Source: an uncultured Clostridia bacterium
GTDB taxonomy: Bacteria > Bacillota > Clostridia > TANB77 > CAG-508
DNA length: 8,231 nt
Direction of reading: 5' to 3'
Assembly (NCBI GenBank): GCA_947628925.1
Contig: CANRBU010000052.1
Location: forward strand, 1 to 8,231
Part shown: piece by piece, positions 1-6,160 of the stretch
Layout of the letters: each line of letters starts with the position of its first letter
Position numbering within the stretch: the first letter of the stretch is position 1
Translations under genes and position numbers: made by a program
Notes under the pieces: generated by a model
Database searches by the model: none
The model's input: only the letters and a program-made list of their open reading frames with translations
Told to the model about the DNA's origin: nothing

Positions 1-725
1 TTTCCAATCATAGAATGTTCACTAGTACCAATTAAATATAAATCTTCTCCTTCAATTTTATACATCATAGCATCTAATTCTTCAAAACTCATAACACCTG
101 TAACAACATCTGAACGTATCATATAAGGTGGGATGCAATAAGTAAAGCCTTTATTAATCATAAAATCTCTTGCATAAGTTAAAACAGCAGAATGTAATCT
201 TGCAACATCACCTAAAAGATAGTAAAAGCCTTGTCCACTAACACGTCTAGCACTATCTAAATCTAAACCACCTAAATTCTCTAAGATTTCTCCGTGAAAT
301 GGAATTTCATAATCTGGAACTACAGGGTCACCAAATTTTTGAAGTTCAACATTTTCACTATCATCTTTTCCAATAGGAACAGAAGGATGAATAATGTTTG
401 GAATTTTCATCATCCTAGTTTGAATTTCTTGTGAATATGTGTTTTCTAAAGCTTCGTTTTCTTCTAATTTTTTATTTAATTCTTGAACTTGTGCTTTTAT
501 TTCTTCTGCTTCAGCTTTTTTGCCAGATTTCATTAAATCACCAATTTGATTACTCAAATTTTTTCTTTCTGCACGCATATTATCACCATCAAGCTTAGCT
601 TTGCGACTTTTGCTATCAAGTTCAATTACTTCATCAACTAATTTTAATTTGTGGTCTTGGAATTTCTTTTTCATATTTTCTTTAACCACATCAGGATTTT
701 CTCTTAAAAATTTAATATCTATCAT
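1..725 (-). CDS. serS: Seryl-tRNA synthetase, N-terminal 241 residues (cut by the window edge)
   Basis: SerRS is a cytoplasmic class II synthetase that activates serine with ATP and charges tRNA(Ser), and also tRNA(Sec) where present. The gene starts at ATG 723-725 and runs off the left edge, so the stop and about 180 C-terminal residues are missing. Residues about 1-110 form the tRNA-binding arm: a MIDIKFLREN start, then a charged, Leu/Glu/Lys-rich helical hairpin (about 30-100). The catalytic core begins near residue 140, with GFYYLLGD (166-173) and the start of the active site, LIGTSEHSMIG (231-241). There T234 and E236 match the Thr-x-Glu serine-binding residues. This stretch differs from the usual bacterial PTAEV form. 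The frame is open with no break. The SD AGGAAGGA lies just before the start and overlaps the TAG stop of the DUF1653 gene 12 nt upstream, so the two are probably cotranscribed. Identity is near certain. Confidence 0.96.
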   Translation of the reverse strand, partial: MIDIKFLRENPDVVKENMKKKFQDHKLKLVDEVIELDSKSRKAKLDGDNMRAERKNLSNQIGDLMKSGKKAEAEEIKAQVQELNKKLEENEALENTYSQEIQTRMMKIPNIIHPSVPIGKDDSENVELQKFGDPVVPDYEIPFHGEILENLGGLDLDSARRVSGQGFYYLLGDVARLHSAVLTYARDFMINKGFTYCIPPYMIRSDVVTGVMSFEELDAMMYKIEGEDLYLIGTSEHSMIG

Positions 726-737
726 AATTTTTCCTTC

Positions 738-1001
738 CTAACTTAAATAATTTTTTTCAATTTCATCAACTAAAGCAAAACGCACCTTTTGACCAAATTT
801 ATTATCAGGTCTATCAACAGGCACTTGCTCTAAAAACATTTTTTCAGGTCTTACCCAAATAGTACGACCATCTTCTCTATTATATAAAGGTTTATATACA
901 ACCATTCTTTCCTTAGTCTCCGAGTCATATGCAATATTTTCAACAAAATAATAATTTCCTTTAAAATGGCGGTAAACTCTACCAATTTTAACTTCGTCCA
1001 T
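738..1001 (-). CDS. DUF1653 family protein, 87 aa
   Basis: This small soluble protein belongs to the DUF1653 family, whose function I do not know. Family marks are VYRHFKGNYY near the N-terminus, then SETKERMVVYKPLY, then IWVRPEKMF; the composition is aromatic and basic, suggesting a compact beta fold. A longer frame begins at TTG 1022, but nothing resembling an SD precedes that codon. Start ATG 999-1001 has GGAAGG 12 nt upstream, and MDEVKIGRVYRHFKG is the usual beginning for the family, so I use it. The spacing is a little long, so the start is likely rather than certain. The gene is the first of a two-gene unit with serS, sits downstream of a consensus promoter, and its TAG stop forms part of the serS ribosome binding site, which suggests translational coupling. 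Confidence 0.85.
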   Translation of the reverse strand: MDEVKIGRVYRHFKGNYYFVENIAYDSETKERMVVYKPLYNREDGRTIWVRPEKMFLEQVPVDRPDNKFGQKVRFALVDEIEKNYLS

Positions 1002-1045
1002 CTTTATCACAATCCTTCCCAAAGTACAAATTTAAATATATGCCT

Positions 1046-1074
1046 ATTATATACTATTTTTAAATAAATATCAA
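1046..1074 (-). promoter_or_regulatory. Sigma-A promoter for DUF1653-serS
   Basis: On the minus strand, TTGATA (1069-1074) is followed after exactly 17 bases by a perfect TATAAT (1046-1051). Transcription should start near 1039, giving a leader of about 40 nt before the ATG at 1001. This lies in the 109-base gap between the DUF1653 gene and the divergent exchanger gene. No T-box motif or other long leader fits in the space, so serS does not appear to be T-box controlled from this promoter. Confidence 0.82.
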
Positions 1075-1110
1075 CAAAATGGAAAAAATATATGAGGGAG
1101 ATGGCAAAAA

Positions 1111-1956
1111 ATGATGTTTTATGAATTTGTTAAATTTATTATATATACAGGCATAATAGTTGGAATCTCAAAATATATTTTAGTTTCAACACTTAGAAAA
1201 TTAGCCGAAAACCTTAATTTAAAAGCAAAAACAGTAGGCAATATAGCAGGTATGGCAACATCTATACCTGAATTATTGACAGTAGTCATTTCTAGTACAA
1301 AGGGAATGGCACAAACTGGAATTTATAATATTTTAAGTTCAAACATTATTAATTTTTTGCAATATATAGCATCAATTATTTTTAACAAGAACAAAAACAC
1401 TTTGCAAAATTTAGCTCTTAAAATTGATTTGATTTTGGTCATATTAACAATTTTGATTCCAATAGCAATGGAAACAATAGGAATAGGTCTAGATTTATAT
1501 GTTATTCCTATTTTTATTTTACTATATTTATTATTTAATTACATTAACAATAACACACACAAGTTGTATCTACAAAAAGAAGAAACAATGTTAGAAAAGA
1601 AAATTGAGCAAGAAGAAGATATAGAAAAAGGAAATACTAGAAAAACAGTTTTGTATATTGCTATTTTAGTATTTGCAGGAATTTTATTGTTTGTTACTGG
1701 AGATTTATTAGGTAAAACTATAGAAAGCCTAGCAAAAGAATTTAAAATTTCTCAAACAATAATAGGAATATTACTTGGAATTACAACAAGTATACCAGAA
1801 TTAATTACTTTTTTTGAATCACAAAAACATTATCATGGAAAAAAAGGTGAAATATTAGGAGTAGTAGAAGCTACTAATAATTTATTAACTTCTAATTTAT
1901 TAAATTTATTTATCATTCAAACAATAGGAATCATAATATTGGCAATTATTACTTGA
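1111..1956 (+). CDS. CaCA-family sodium/calcium (cation) exchanger-like membrane protein, 281 aa
   Basis: This is a polytopic inner-membrane protein with the two inverted alpha repeats that define the Ca2+/cation antiporter superfamily. Repeat 1 carries GNIAGMATSIPEL (43-55) and ends with SSNIIN (76-81). Repeat 2 carries GILLGITTSIPEL (219-231) and ends with TSNLLN (260-265). The Glu in each TSIPEL (E54, E230) matches the acidic ion ligand of the family. A charged Lys/Glu-rich loop (about 149-178) separates the halves, as expected for the cytoplasmic linker. At 281 residues it is somewhat shorter than typical members of about 300-320. The transported ion cannot be told from sequence. GAGGGAG (1094-1100) lies 10 nt before ATG 1111; a second ATG follows at 1114 and could also serve. 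No clear plus-strand promoter was found in the short upstream gap. The TGA stop lies inside the -35 box of the next gene's promoter. Confidence 0.88.
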   Translation: MMFYEFVKFIIYTGIIVGISKYILVSTLRKLAENLNLKAKTVGNIAGMATSIPELLTVVISSTKGMAQTGIYNILSSNIINFLQYIASIIFNKNKNTLQNLALKIDLILVILTILIPIAMETIGIGLDLYVIPIFILLYLLFNYINNNTHKLYLQKEETMLEKKIEQEEDIEKGNTRKTVLYIAILVFAGILLFVTGDLLGKTIESLAKEFKISQTIIGILLGITTSIPELITFFESQKHYHGKKGEILGVVEATNNLLTSNLLNLFIIQTIGIIILAIIT

Positions 1957-1981
1957 CAAAAAAGTGTTAAAAAAATATAAT
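1953..1981 (+). promoter_or_regulatory. Perfect consensus sigma-A promoter for the hydrolase gene
   Basis: TTGACA (1953-1958), a 17-base spacer and TATAAT (1976-1981) match the housekeeping consensus in full. The -35 box contains the TGA stop of the exchanger gene (1954-1956). Predicted transcription start is about 1988. An in-frame ATG at 1980 lies within the -10 box, so it cannot be the start codon on this transcript. Confidence 0.88.
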
Positions 1982-2012
1982 GGACAAAAAGTTTGAAAGG
2001 AATGTACGAGGC

Positions 2013-2876
2013 ATGAAAAAGATATTAAAAATCAGCATATTATTTATAATAATTATAGCATTGTGTGTATTAGCATATTTCCTTTTTATAGATATAAAAT
2101 CAGAAGTTCCAAAAAATTTTGAAGATAATTATAATATTAAAATAGAAAAATATAGTGATAGAGATGTATTTATTATTTCTGAAAAACCGGAGAAAGATAC
2201 ATATATACTATATTTCCACGGTGGTTCGTATATGGCAGAGATGTCAGATGCACATTGGAATTTTTTAGATAGAATTATGCAAGAAACAGGAAGTACAGTA
2301 ATAGTACCAGATTATCCACTAGCACCAGTATATAATTATAAAGATGTTTTTGAGATGGTTTTACCAATGTACCAAGAATTGATAAAAACAATTCCACCAG
2401 AAAAAATCATAATGATGGGGGACTCAGCAGGTGGAGGCCTAGCACTAGCACTTGAAGAAAAATTGGGAGAAGAGGGGATAGAACTTCCAAACAAGTTGAT
2501 ATTACTTTCACCATGGCTAGATGTTACAATGTCAAATCCACAAATTGACGAAGTACAAAAGCATGATAAAAATTTAAATAAAGAAACTTTAAAAATGGCA
2601 GGAATAGCGTACTCAGGAATGGATGGGGAGGATAATTATTTAGTAAACCCAATTAATGGTCCTTTAGATGAATTAAAAAATATAACTGTGTATACAGGTA
2701 CATATGATATATTAAATCCAGATGTGCATTTATTAGAAAGAAAAGCAAAAGAAGTAGGCATAGATGTTGAAATAAAGGAATATGAAAAAGCAGAACATAT
2801 TTGGATGATAACACAAAATAATGAGTTATCAAATCAAGTTTTTTCAGATATAATTACAAAAATACTTGACAAATAA
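2013..2876 (+). CDS. Membrane-anchored HSL-family alpha/beta hydrolase (esterase/lipase), 287 aa
   Basis: This is probably a carboxylesterase of the hormone-sensitive-lipase type; the substrate is unknown. The N-terminus is MKK followed by an uninterrupted hydrophobic helix (about 4-26), an uncleaved anchor or signal peptide that places the catalytic domain outside the membrane. HGGSY (69-73) is the oxyanion-hole motif, and DYPLAP (100-105) follows in the position usual for the family. The nucleophile is S138 in GDSAGGG, with D232 (TYDIL) and H262 (EHIW) completing the triad, so it looks active. An in-frame ATG at 1980 would add 11 residues but lies in the -10 box of the gene's promoter. ATG 2013 puts the signal anchor at the N-terminus and has AAAGGA (1996-2001) 11 nt upstream. 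The gene ends inside the infC-operon promoter. It could ride on exchanger transcripts as well as its own. Confidence 0.87.
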   Translation: MKKILKISILFIIIIALCVLAYFLFIDIKSEVPKNFEDNYNIKIEKYSDRDVFIISEKPEKDTYILYFHGGSYMAEMSDAHWNFLDRIMQETGSTVIVPDYPLAPVYNYKDVFEMVLPMYQELIKTIPPEKIIMMGDSAGGGLALALEEKLGEEGIELPNKLILLSPWLDVTMSNPQIDEVQKHDKNLNKETLKMAGIAYSGMDGEDNYLVNPINGPLDELKNITVYTGTYDILNPDVHLLERKAKEVGIDVEIKEYEKAEHIWMITQNNELSNQVFSDIITKILDK

Positions 2877-2893
2877 AAAAAGTGTGATATAAT
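2866..2893 (+). promoter_or_regulatory. Sigma-A promoter of infC-rpmI-rplT
   Basis: TTGACA (2866-2871) and TATAAT (2888-2893) are 16 bases apart, and TG at 2885-2886 adds an extended -10 element. The -35 box lies within the last codons of the hydrolase gene. Transcription should begin near G2900, exactly where the 5' arm of the leader's antiterminator pairing starts. Confidence 0.88.
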
Positions 2894-2899
2894 AGTAAC

Positions 2900-3024
2900 G
2901 TTACAAGAAGAAGGCATCAAACTTCTCACCTTATCCACAGGAAAAAGGTTAAAAGATTTAATTAGATTATTCTTTTAGTAGTTTGATGGATTGGCTTGTA
3001 ACAAACAAGTCAATTTATTTTTTT
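2900..3024 (+). promoter_or_regulatory. L20-type ribosomal protein leader (transcription attenuator) of the infC operon
   Basis: The untranslated leader contains nested pairings. The outer arm GTTACAAG (2900-2907) is exactly complementary to CTTGTAAC (2995-3002). Inside it, CATCAAACT (2915-2923) pairs perfectly with AGTTTGATG (2980-2988). That stem encloses ACCTT/AAGGT (2928-2932/2945-2949) and AAAAGA/TCTTTT (2951-2956/2971-2976). The outer pairing covers half of the 5' arm of the terminator at 2990-3024, so the two cannot coexist. In Bacillus and relatives, L20 binds this leader and promotes premature termination of infC-rpmI-rplT. The architecture and position match that system. The direction of control here is inferred from the family. 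Confidence 0.85.
2990..3024 (+). terminator. Regulated intrinsic terminator in the infC leader
   Basis: ATTGGCTTGT (2990-2999) pairs with ACAAGTCAAT (3005-3014), ten pairs including one G-U, with loop AACAA. TTTATTTTTTT (3014-3024) follows. It lies before infC, so it is an attenuator rather than an end-of-gene terminator. Its 5' arm competes with the leader's 5' end for pairing. Confidence 0.9.
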
Positions 3025-3062
3025 AGAAAATTGATGTAGATAATATGTGGAGGTGTTTTACA

Positions 3063-3572
3063 ATCAAACAAGAGTTACCAATTAATGACCAAATTAGGGA
3101 AAAAGAAGTTCAATTAATAGGAGAAAATGGGGAAAAACTAGGAGTGATGTCAACAAGAGAAGCTCTAGAATTAGCAGGAGAAAAGAATTTAGATCTTGTG
3201 CTAGTATCACCAAACAGTAAGCCAGTAGTTTGCAAAATAATGAACTATGGAAAATACAAATTTGAGCAAGCTAAAAAAGAAAAAGAAGCAAAGAAAAAAC
3301 AAAAAGTCTTAGAAGTAAAAGAATTACGTGTTACTCCAAATATTGAAGAACATGACTTTGGTTTTAAAGCAAAAAATGCTAGAAAATTTTTAGAGGCTGG
3401 AAACAAAGTAAAAATAACACTTCGCTTTAGAGGTAGAGAAGTGAATAATGTAAAATCAGGTGAAATTGTACTAGATAAATTCATACAAGAACTTGAAGAC
3501 ATTAGTGTTGTTGAAAAACAACCAAAACTAGAAGGTAGAAACATGTTTACAATTTTAGCAAAAAAAGCATAA
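3063..3572 (+). CDS. infC: Translation initiation factor IF-3, 169 aa, probable ATC start
   Basis: IF-3 binds the 30S subunit, keeps it apart from 50S and checks the start codon-initiator tRNA match. The N-domain begins LPINDQIR and REKEVQLIGENG (about 4-25). A Lys/Glu-rich linker helix (about 70-90) leads to the C-domain, with KELRVTPNIEEHDF and KITLRFRGRE, both hallmark motifs. An in-frame ATG at 3045 would give 175 residues, but the strong SD GGAGGTG (3049-3055) lies inside that extension. ATC 3063-3065 is 7 nt after the SD, and initiating there gives the family's normal N-terminus. Rare AUU/AUC/AUA starts are a known trait of infC and allow IF-3 to repress its own translation. Stop is TAA. 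It is the first gene of the operon; rpmI follows after 26 nt. Confidence 0.95.
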   Translation: MKQELPINDQIREKEVQLIGENGEKLGVMSTREALELAGEKNLDLVLVSPNSKPVVCKIMNYGKYKFEQAKKEKEAKKKQKVLEVKELRVTPNIEEHDFGFKAKNARKFLEAGNKVKITLRFRGREVNNVKSGEIVLDKFIQELEDISVVEKQPKLEGRNMFTILAKKA

Positions 3573-3598
3573 TTAAAAACGAAAGGGAGGAAAGAACA

Positions 3599-3802
3599 AT
3601 GGCAAAATTAAAAACTAATAAAGCTGCTAGCAAAAGATATGGATTAACAGCAACAGGAAAAGTTAAAAGAACAAAAGCAAATAGAAGACATTTACTTGCA
3701 AACAAAACAAGTAGACAAAGAAAATCAGGAAAAGTACAAAATGCTTATGCTGATAAATCATGTGAAAAAACAATCAAAAAACTACTACCATATGGTGGAT
3801 AA
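3599..3802 (+). CDS. rpmI: 50S ribosomal protein bL35, 67 aa
   Basis: bL35 is a small basic protein of the large ribosomal subunit. It begins MAKLKTNKAASKRY, followed by TGKVKRTKANRRHLL and a KTSRQRKSGK stretch, and ends KKLLPYGG. These match the family's K-T-x-x-x-A-x-K-R start and L-P-Y end. Length 67 fits the usual 64-66. The middle gene of infC-rpmI-rplT, it has a strong SD, GGGAGGA, about 8 nt before the ATG. It should share the L20 leader control with its neighbours. Confidence 0.97.
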   Translation: MAKLKTNKAASKRYGLTATGKVKRTKANRRHLLANKTSRQRKSGKVQNAYADKSCEKTIKKLLPYGG

Positions 3803-3825
3803 TCGAATAAGGAAGGTGAATAAAA

Positions 3826-4176
3826 ATGGCAAGAGTAAAAACAGCTAGAACAACAAGAGCAAGACATAAAAAAATATTAAAACAAGCAAAAGGATATTAT
3901 GGTGCAAAACATTATCGTTTTAGAAATGCAAACCAAGCAGTTTTAAAATCACTATCATATTCTTATGTAGGAAGAAAAGATAAAAAAAGTAATTTTAGAA
4001 AACTATGGATTGCTAGAATTAATGCAGCAGCAAGAATGAATGGTACAACATATAGCAAATTAATAGCAGGTCTAAAAAAAGCTAATGTAACAATAAATAG
4101 AAAAATGCTTGCAGAATTAGCAATATCTGATCCAAAAGCATTTACAGAAATTGCAGAAGTTGCAAAAAAAGCATAA
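3826..4176 (+). CDS. rplT: 50S ribosomal protein bL20, 116 aa
   Basis: bL20 binds 23S rRNA early in assembly of the large subunit and is the likely repressor of this operon through the leader at 2900-3024. The basic N-terminal extension MARVKTARTTRARHKKILK is followed by AKGYYGAKHYRFR, then the globular part with RKLWIARINAAAR and a LIAGLKKANVTINRKMLAELA segment, all diagnostic. Length is normal (117-119 is typical). The SD AAGGAAGGTG precedes the ATG. rpmI ends 23 nt upstream, and the operon closes with a hairpin at 4187-4213. Confidence 0.98.
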   Translation: MARVKTARTTRARHKKILKQAKGYYGAKHYRFRNANQAVLKSLSYSYVGRKDKKSNFRKLWIARINAAARMNGTTYSKLIAGLKKANVTINRKMLAELAISDPKAFTEIAEVAKKA

Positions 4177-4186
4177 ATATATTTCA

Positions 4187-4213
4187 AAAAAAACTCCAAT
4201 TCGGAGTTTTTTT
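4187..4213. terminator. Bidirectional intrinsic terminator between rplT and spoVAE
   Basis: AAAAAAACTCC (4187-4197) pairs with GGAGTTTTTTT (4203-4213) around loop AATTC. Read rightward, the T-run ends the rplT transcript. Read leftward, the complement of the A-run gives an equally good T-run for the convergent spoVA operon. The T-run overlaps the spoVAE stop codon (complement of 4212-4214). Confidence 0.92.
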
Positions 4214-4604
4214 ATTGCTTTTTCATTTTTGGCTTTGAAATTAAAGATGCTATATAACCGAAAAACACAGCAGCAGCAATTCCACCAGCACAAGCTTTTA
4301 CACCACCAGTAAAGGCACCAACAATGCCAGATTGCTCAACACCTTCAATTGCACCTTTAGCCAAATTATACCCAAAACCAGTTAGAGGAACAGTAGCACC
4401 TGAACCTGCAAAATCAACTAAATATTTGTAAATACCTAGACCACCAAGAATAGCTCCAGTGGTAACGAAAATAACCAAAATCCTAGCAGGAGTTAATTTA
4501 GTTTTATCAATTAAAATTTGACCGATTACACAAATAACTCCACCAACAACAAAGCATTTTATAAGTGTCATAAGGCTAAAAACTTGACTCCAATCAATAT
4601 CCAT
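4212..4604 (-). CDS. spoVAE: Stage V sporulation protein AE (SpoVAEb type), 130 aa
   Basis: This membrane protein is part of the SpoVA complex of the spore inner membrane, which takes up dipicolinic acid in the forespore and releases it at germination. Hydrophobic segments lie at about 12-32, 41-61 and 100-122. The motif FAGSGATVPLTGFG (65-78) is shared with SpoVAC, of which it is a shorter paralogue; GGVICVIGQ (21-29) is the matching first-helix motif. The protein ends in a basic tail, KPKMKKQ. SD AGGAAAGGTGA lies about 6 nt before the ATG (4602-4604). It is the last gene of the operon, 31 nt after spoVAD, and its stop lies within the terminator. Forespore expression is expected from the upstream candidate sigma-G promoter. 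Confidence 0.94.
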   Translation of the reverse strand: MDIDWSQVFSLMTLIKCFVVGGVICVIGQILIDKTKLTPARILVIFVTTGAILGGLGIYKYLVDFAGSGATVPLTGFGYNLAKGAIEGVEQSGIVGAFTGGVKACAGGIAAAVFFGYIASLISKPKMKKQ

Positions 4605-4635
4605 TTATATCACCTTTCCTTATTATTTTTAAAAA

Positions 4636-5637
4636 TTATACTTCAATACTAATTGCATGAGCAATACCTGGGATGCTTTCACCTTGTTGAGAAGTTGTTG
4701 AATTTGTTAAAGCACCTGTTGCAACAAGTAATAATTTTTTAATTTTCTTTTCTTGTAATTGTTTAAATAAATATCCAGAAAAAACAGTTCCACAACAAGC
4801 ACAGCCACTTCCACCAGAATGAGTATCTTGTGAAGCTTTATCAAAAATTAATACACCACAATCATTATAATTTGATTTAACATCATACCCTTGTGAACGT
4901 AAAATATCAATTGCAATATCTTTTCCAATATAGCCTAAATCACCACTAATAATAGCATCATAATAACTAGGCTTTCTTCCAGTATCTAAAAAATGTGCAA
5001 TTACAGTATCTGCAAAAGCAGGTGCCATAGCAGAACCCATGTTGTTTGCATCTTTAATTCCCATATCTACAATTTTTCCCGGTGTAACACAAGTTACAAA
5101 AGGACCTTGACCAGATTTTGTTAAAATTGTAGCACCTGAACCAGTTACAGTCCATTGTGAAGTAGGAGGACGTTGATTTCCTAACTCTAAAGGAAAACGG
5201 AATTGTTTTTCAGCACTACAAAAATGGCTAGAAGTAGCACATAGCACATTATTTGCAAAACTTTCTATACAAATACTCCCAAGAGCAATTGATTCTACAA
5301 ATGTAGAACAAGCACCAAAAACACCAAAAAAGGGTATGTTTAATTCACGAAGTCCAAAACTAGAAGAAATACATTGGTTCAATAAATCACCAGCAAAACA
5401 GCAATCAATTTGGCTTGAAGGAATACCTGATTTACTAATAACTGTATTTACAGTTTCTTTGATAATTTTACTTTCAGCTTTTTCCCAAGTTTTTTCACCC
5501 CAAAATTCATCATCTAAAGTTTGGTCAAAATATTTTGCGAGTGGACCTTGAGCCTCTTTTGGCCCTACAATACTGGCACATTCTAAAATTGTAGGAGGAG
5601 CATCAAATTGAATAGTTTGTTTACCTAATTTTTTCAA
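4636..5637 (-). CDS. spoVAD: Stage V sporulation protein AD, thiolase-fold DPA-binding protein, 333 aa, TTG start
   Basis: SpoVAD is a soluble, membrane-associated member of the thiolase/ketoacyl-synthase fold. It binds dipicolinic acid and works with the SpoVA membrane channel. Visible marks are GKQT (5-8), VGPKEAQGPL (24-33), GVFGACSTFVES (105-116, C110 at the thiolase cysteine position), ATSSHFCSAEKQFRFP (134-149), SGDLGYIG (231-238) and a Cys-rich HSGGSGCACCG (273-283). A longer frame from TTG 5655 has no SD. The site GGAG lies 8 nt before TTG 5635-5637, and starting there gives (M)KKLGKQT, the standard family N-terminus. No in-frame ATG exists nearby, so the TTG start seems real and may lower translation relative to its partners. 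spoVAC ends 24 nt upstream. Confidence 0.95.
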   Translation of the reverse strand: MKKLGKQTIQFDAPPTILECASIVGPKEAQGPLAKYFDQTLDDEFWGEKTWEKAESKIIKETVNTVISKSGIPSSQIDCCFAGDLLNQCISSSFGLRELNIPFFGVFGACSTFVESIALGSICIESFANNVLCATSSHFCSAEKQFRFPLELGNQRPPTSQWTVTGSGATILTKSGQGPFVTCVTPGKIVDMGIKDANNMGSAMAPAFADTVIAHFLDTGRKPSYYDAIISGDLGYIGKDIAIDILRSQGYDVKSNYNDCGVLIFDKASQDTHSGGSGCACCGTVFSGYLFKQLQEKKIKKLLLVATGALTNSTTSQQGESIPGIAHAISIEV

Positions 5638-5661
5638 AAAATCATCTCCAATCAATATAAA

Positions 5662-6141
5662 TTATACTAATGTTATATTTTGTGTATTAAATATCAAATA
5701 TATAAGACCAACTAAAATAGAAGCAGAGATACCAAAAACCAATACTGGACCTGCAACTGTGAACATTTTGCCACCAACACCCATAACATATCCTTCAGAT
5801 TTGTATTCCATTGCAGGTGATACAATTGAATTTGCAAAACCAGTAATAGGAACTAAAGAACCAGCACCTGCGAATTTTCCAATTTTGTTAAAAATGTTTA
5901 AACCTGTTAAAAAAGCAGAGATTCCAATTAAAATGATAGAAACAATTGTGCCAGACATTGTTGTATCACATCCACGTGCTTTACAAATATTTGCAATAAT
6001 TTGTCCAATAGTACAAATTAAACCACCAACCCAAAATGCATTAAAACAATTTTTCCAAATAGGTGAATTAGGTGATTTTTTATCAACATATTGTTGATAT
6101 TTCTGCTTACTTTCTAGAGGATTAGCAGAATTTGCGTTCAT
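5662..6141 (-). CDS. spoVAC: Stage V sporulation protein AC, 159 aa
   Basis: SpoVAC is an integral protein of the spore inner membrane. In Bacillus it behaves as a mechanosensitive channel for dipicolinic acid release. The soluble N-terminus (1-29) is followed by hydrophobic segments at about 31-53, 63-83 and 127-150. The family motif GLICTIGQ (40-47) and the segment FAGAGSLVPITGFA (90-103) are present and parallel those in SpoVAE. A TTG at 6150 would add three residues but directly abuts the SD. AAAGGA with 9 nt spacing selects ATG 6139-6141. It is second in the operon, 19 nt after the dodecin-like gene, and spoVAD follows. The spoVAA, spoVAB and spoVAF genes of Bacillus are absent, as in many clostridia. 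Confidence 0.95.
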   Translation of the reverse strand: MNANSANPLESKQKYQQYVDKKSPNSPIWKNCFNAFWVGGLICTIGQIIANICKARGCDTTMSGTIVSIILIGISAFLTGLNIFNKIGKFAGAGSLVPITGFANSIVSPAMEYKSEGYVMGVGGKMFTVAGPVLVFGISASILVGLIYLIFNTQNITLV

Positions 6142-6160
6142 AAAAATCAATCCTTTCTCA

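Noticed and set aside
1023..1055. Possible plus-strand promoter for the exchanger gene, -10-like TATACT at 1050-1055.
   Set aside because: No acceptable -35 box lies 16-18 bases upstream, and the AT-rich sequence is explained by the good minus-strand promoter here.
3573..3825. Possible internal promoters or terminators between infC, rpmI and rplT.
   Set aside because: The 26-nt and 23-nt gaps contain only ribosome binding sites.
3245..4199. Minus-strand open frames opposite infC (3245-3544) and rplT (3963-4199).
   Set aside because: They lie antisense to highly conserved ribosomal operon genes, have no SD or family resemblance, and their Phe/Ser- or Leu-rich composition is what antisense of Lys/Ala-rich genes gives.
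5336..6097. Plus-strand frames opposite spoVAD (5336-5551) and spoVAC (5759-6097).
   Set aside because: They overlap well-identified genes on the other strand, lack ribosome binding sites and resemble no known family.
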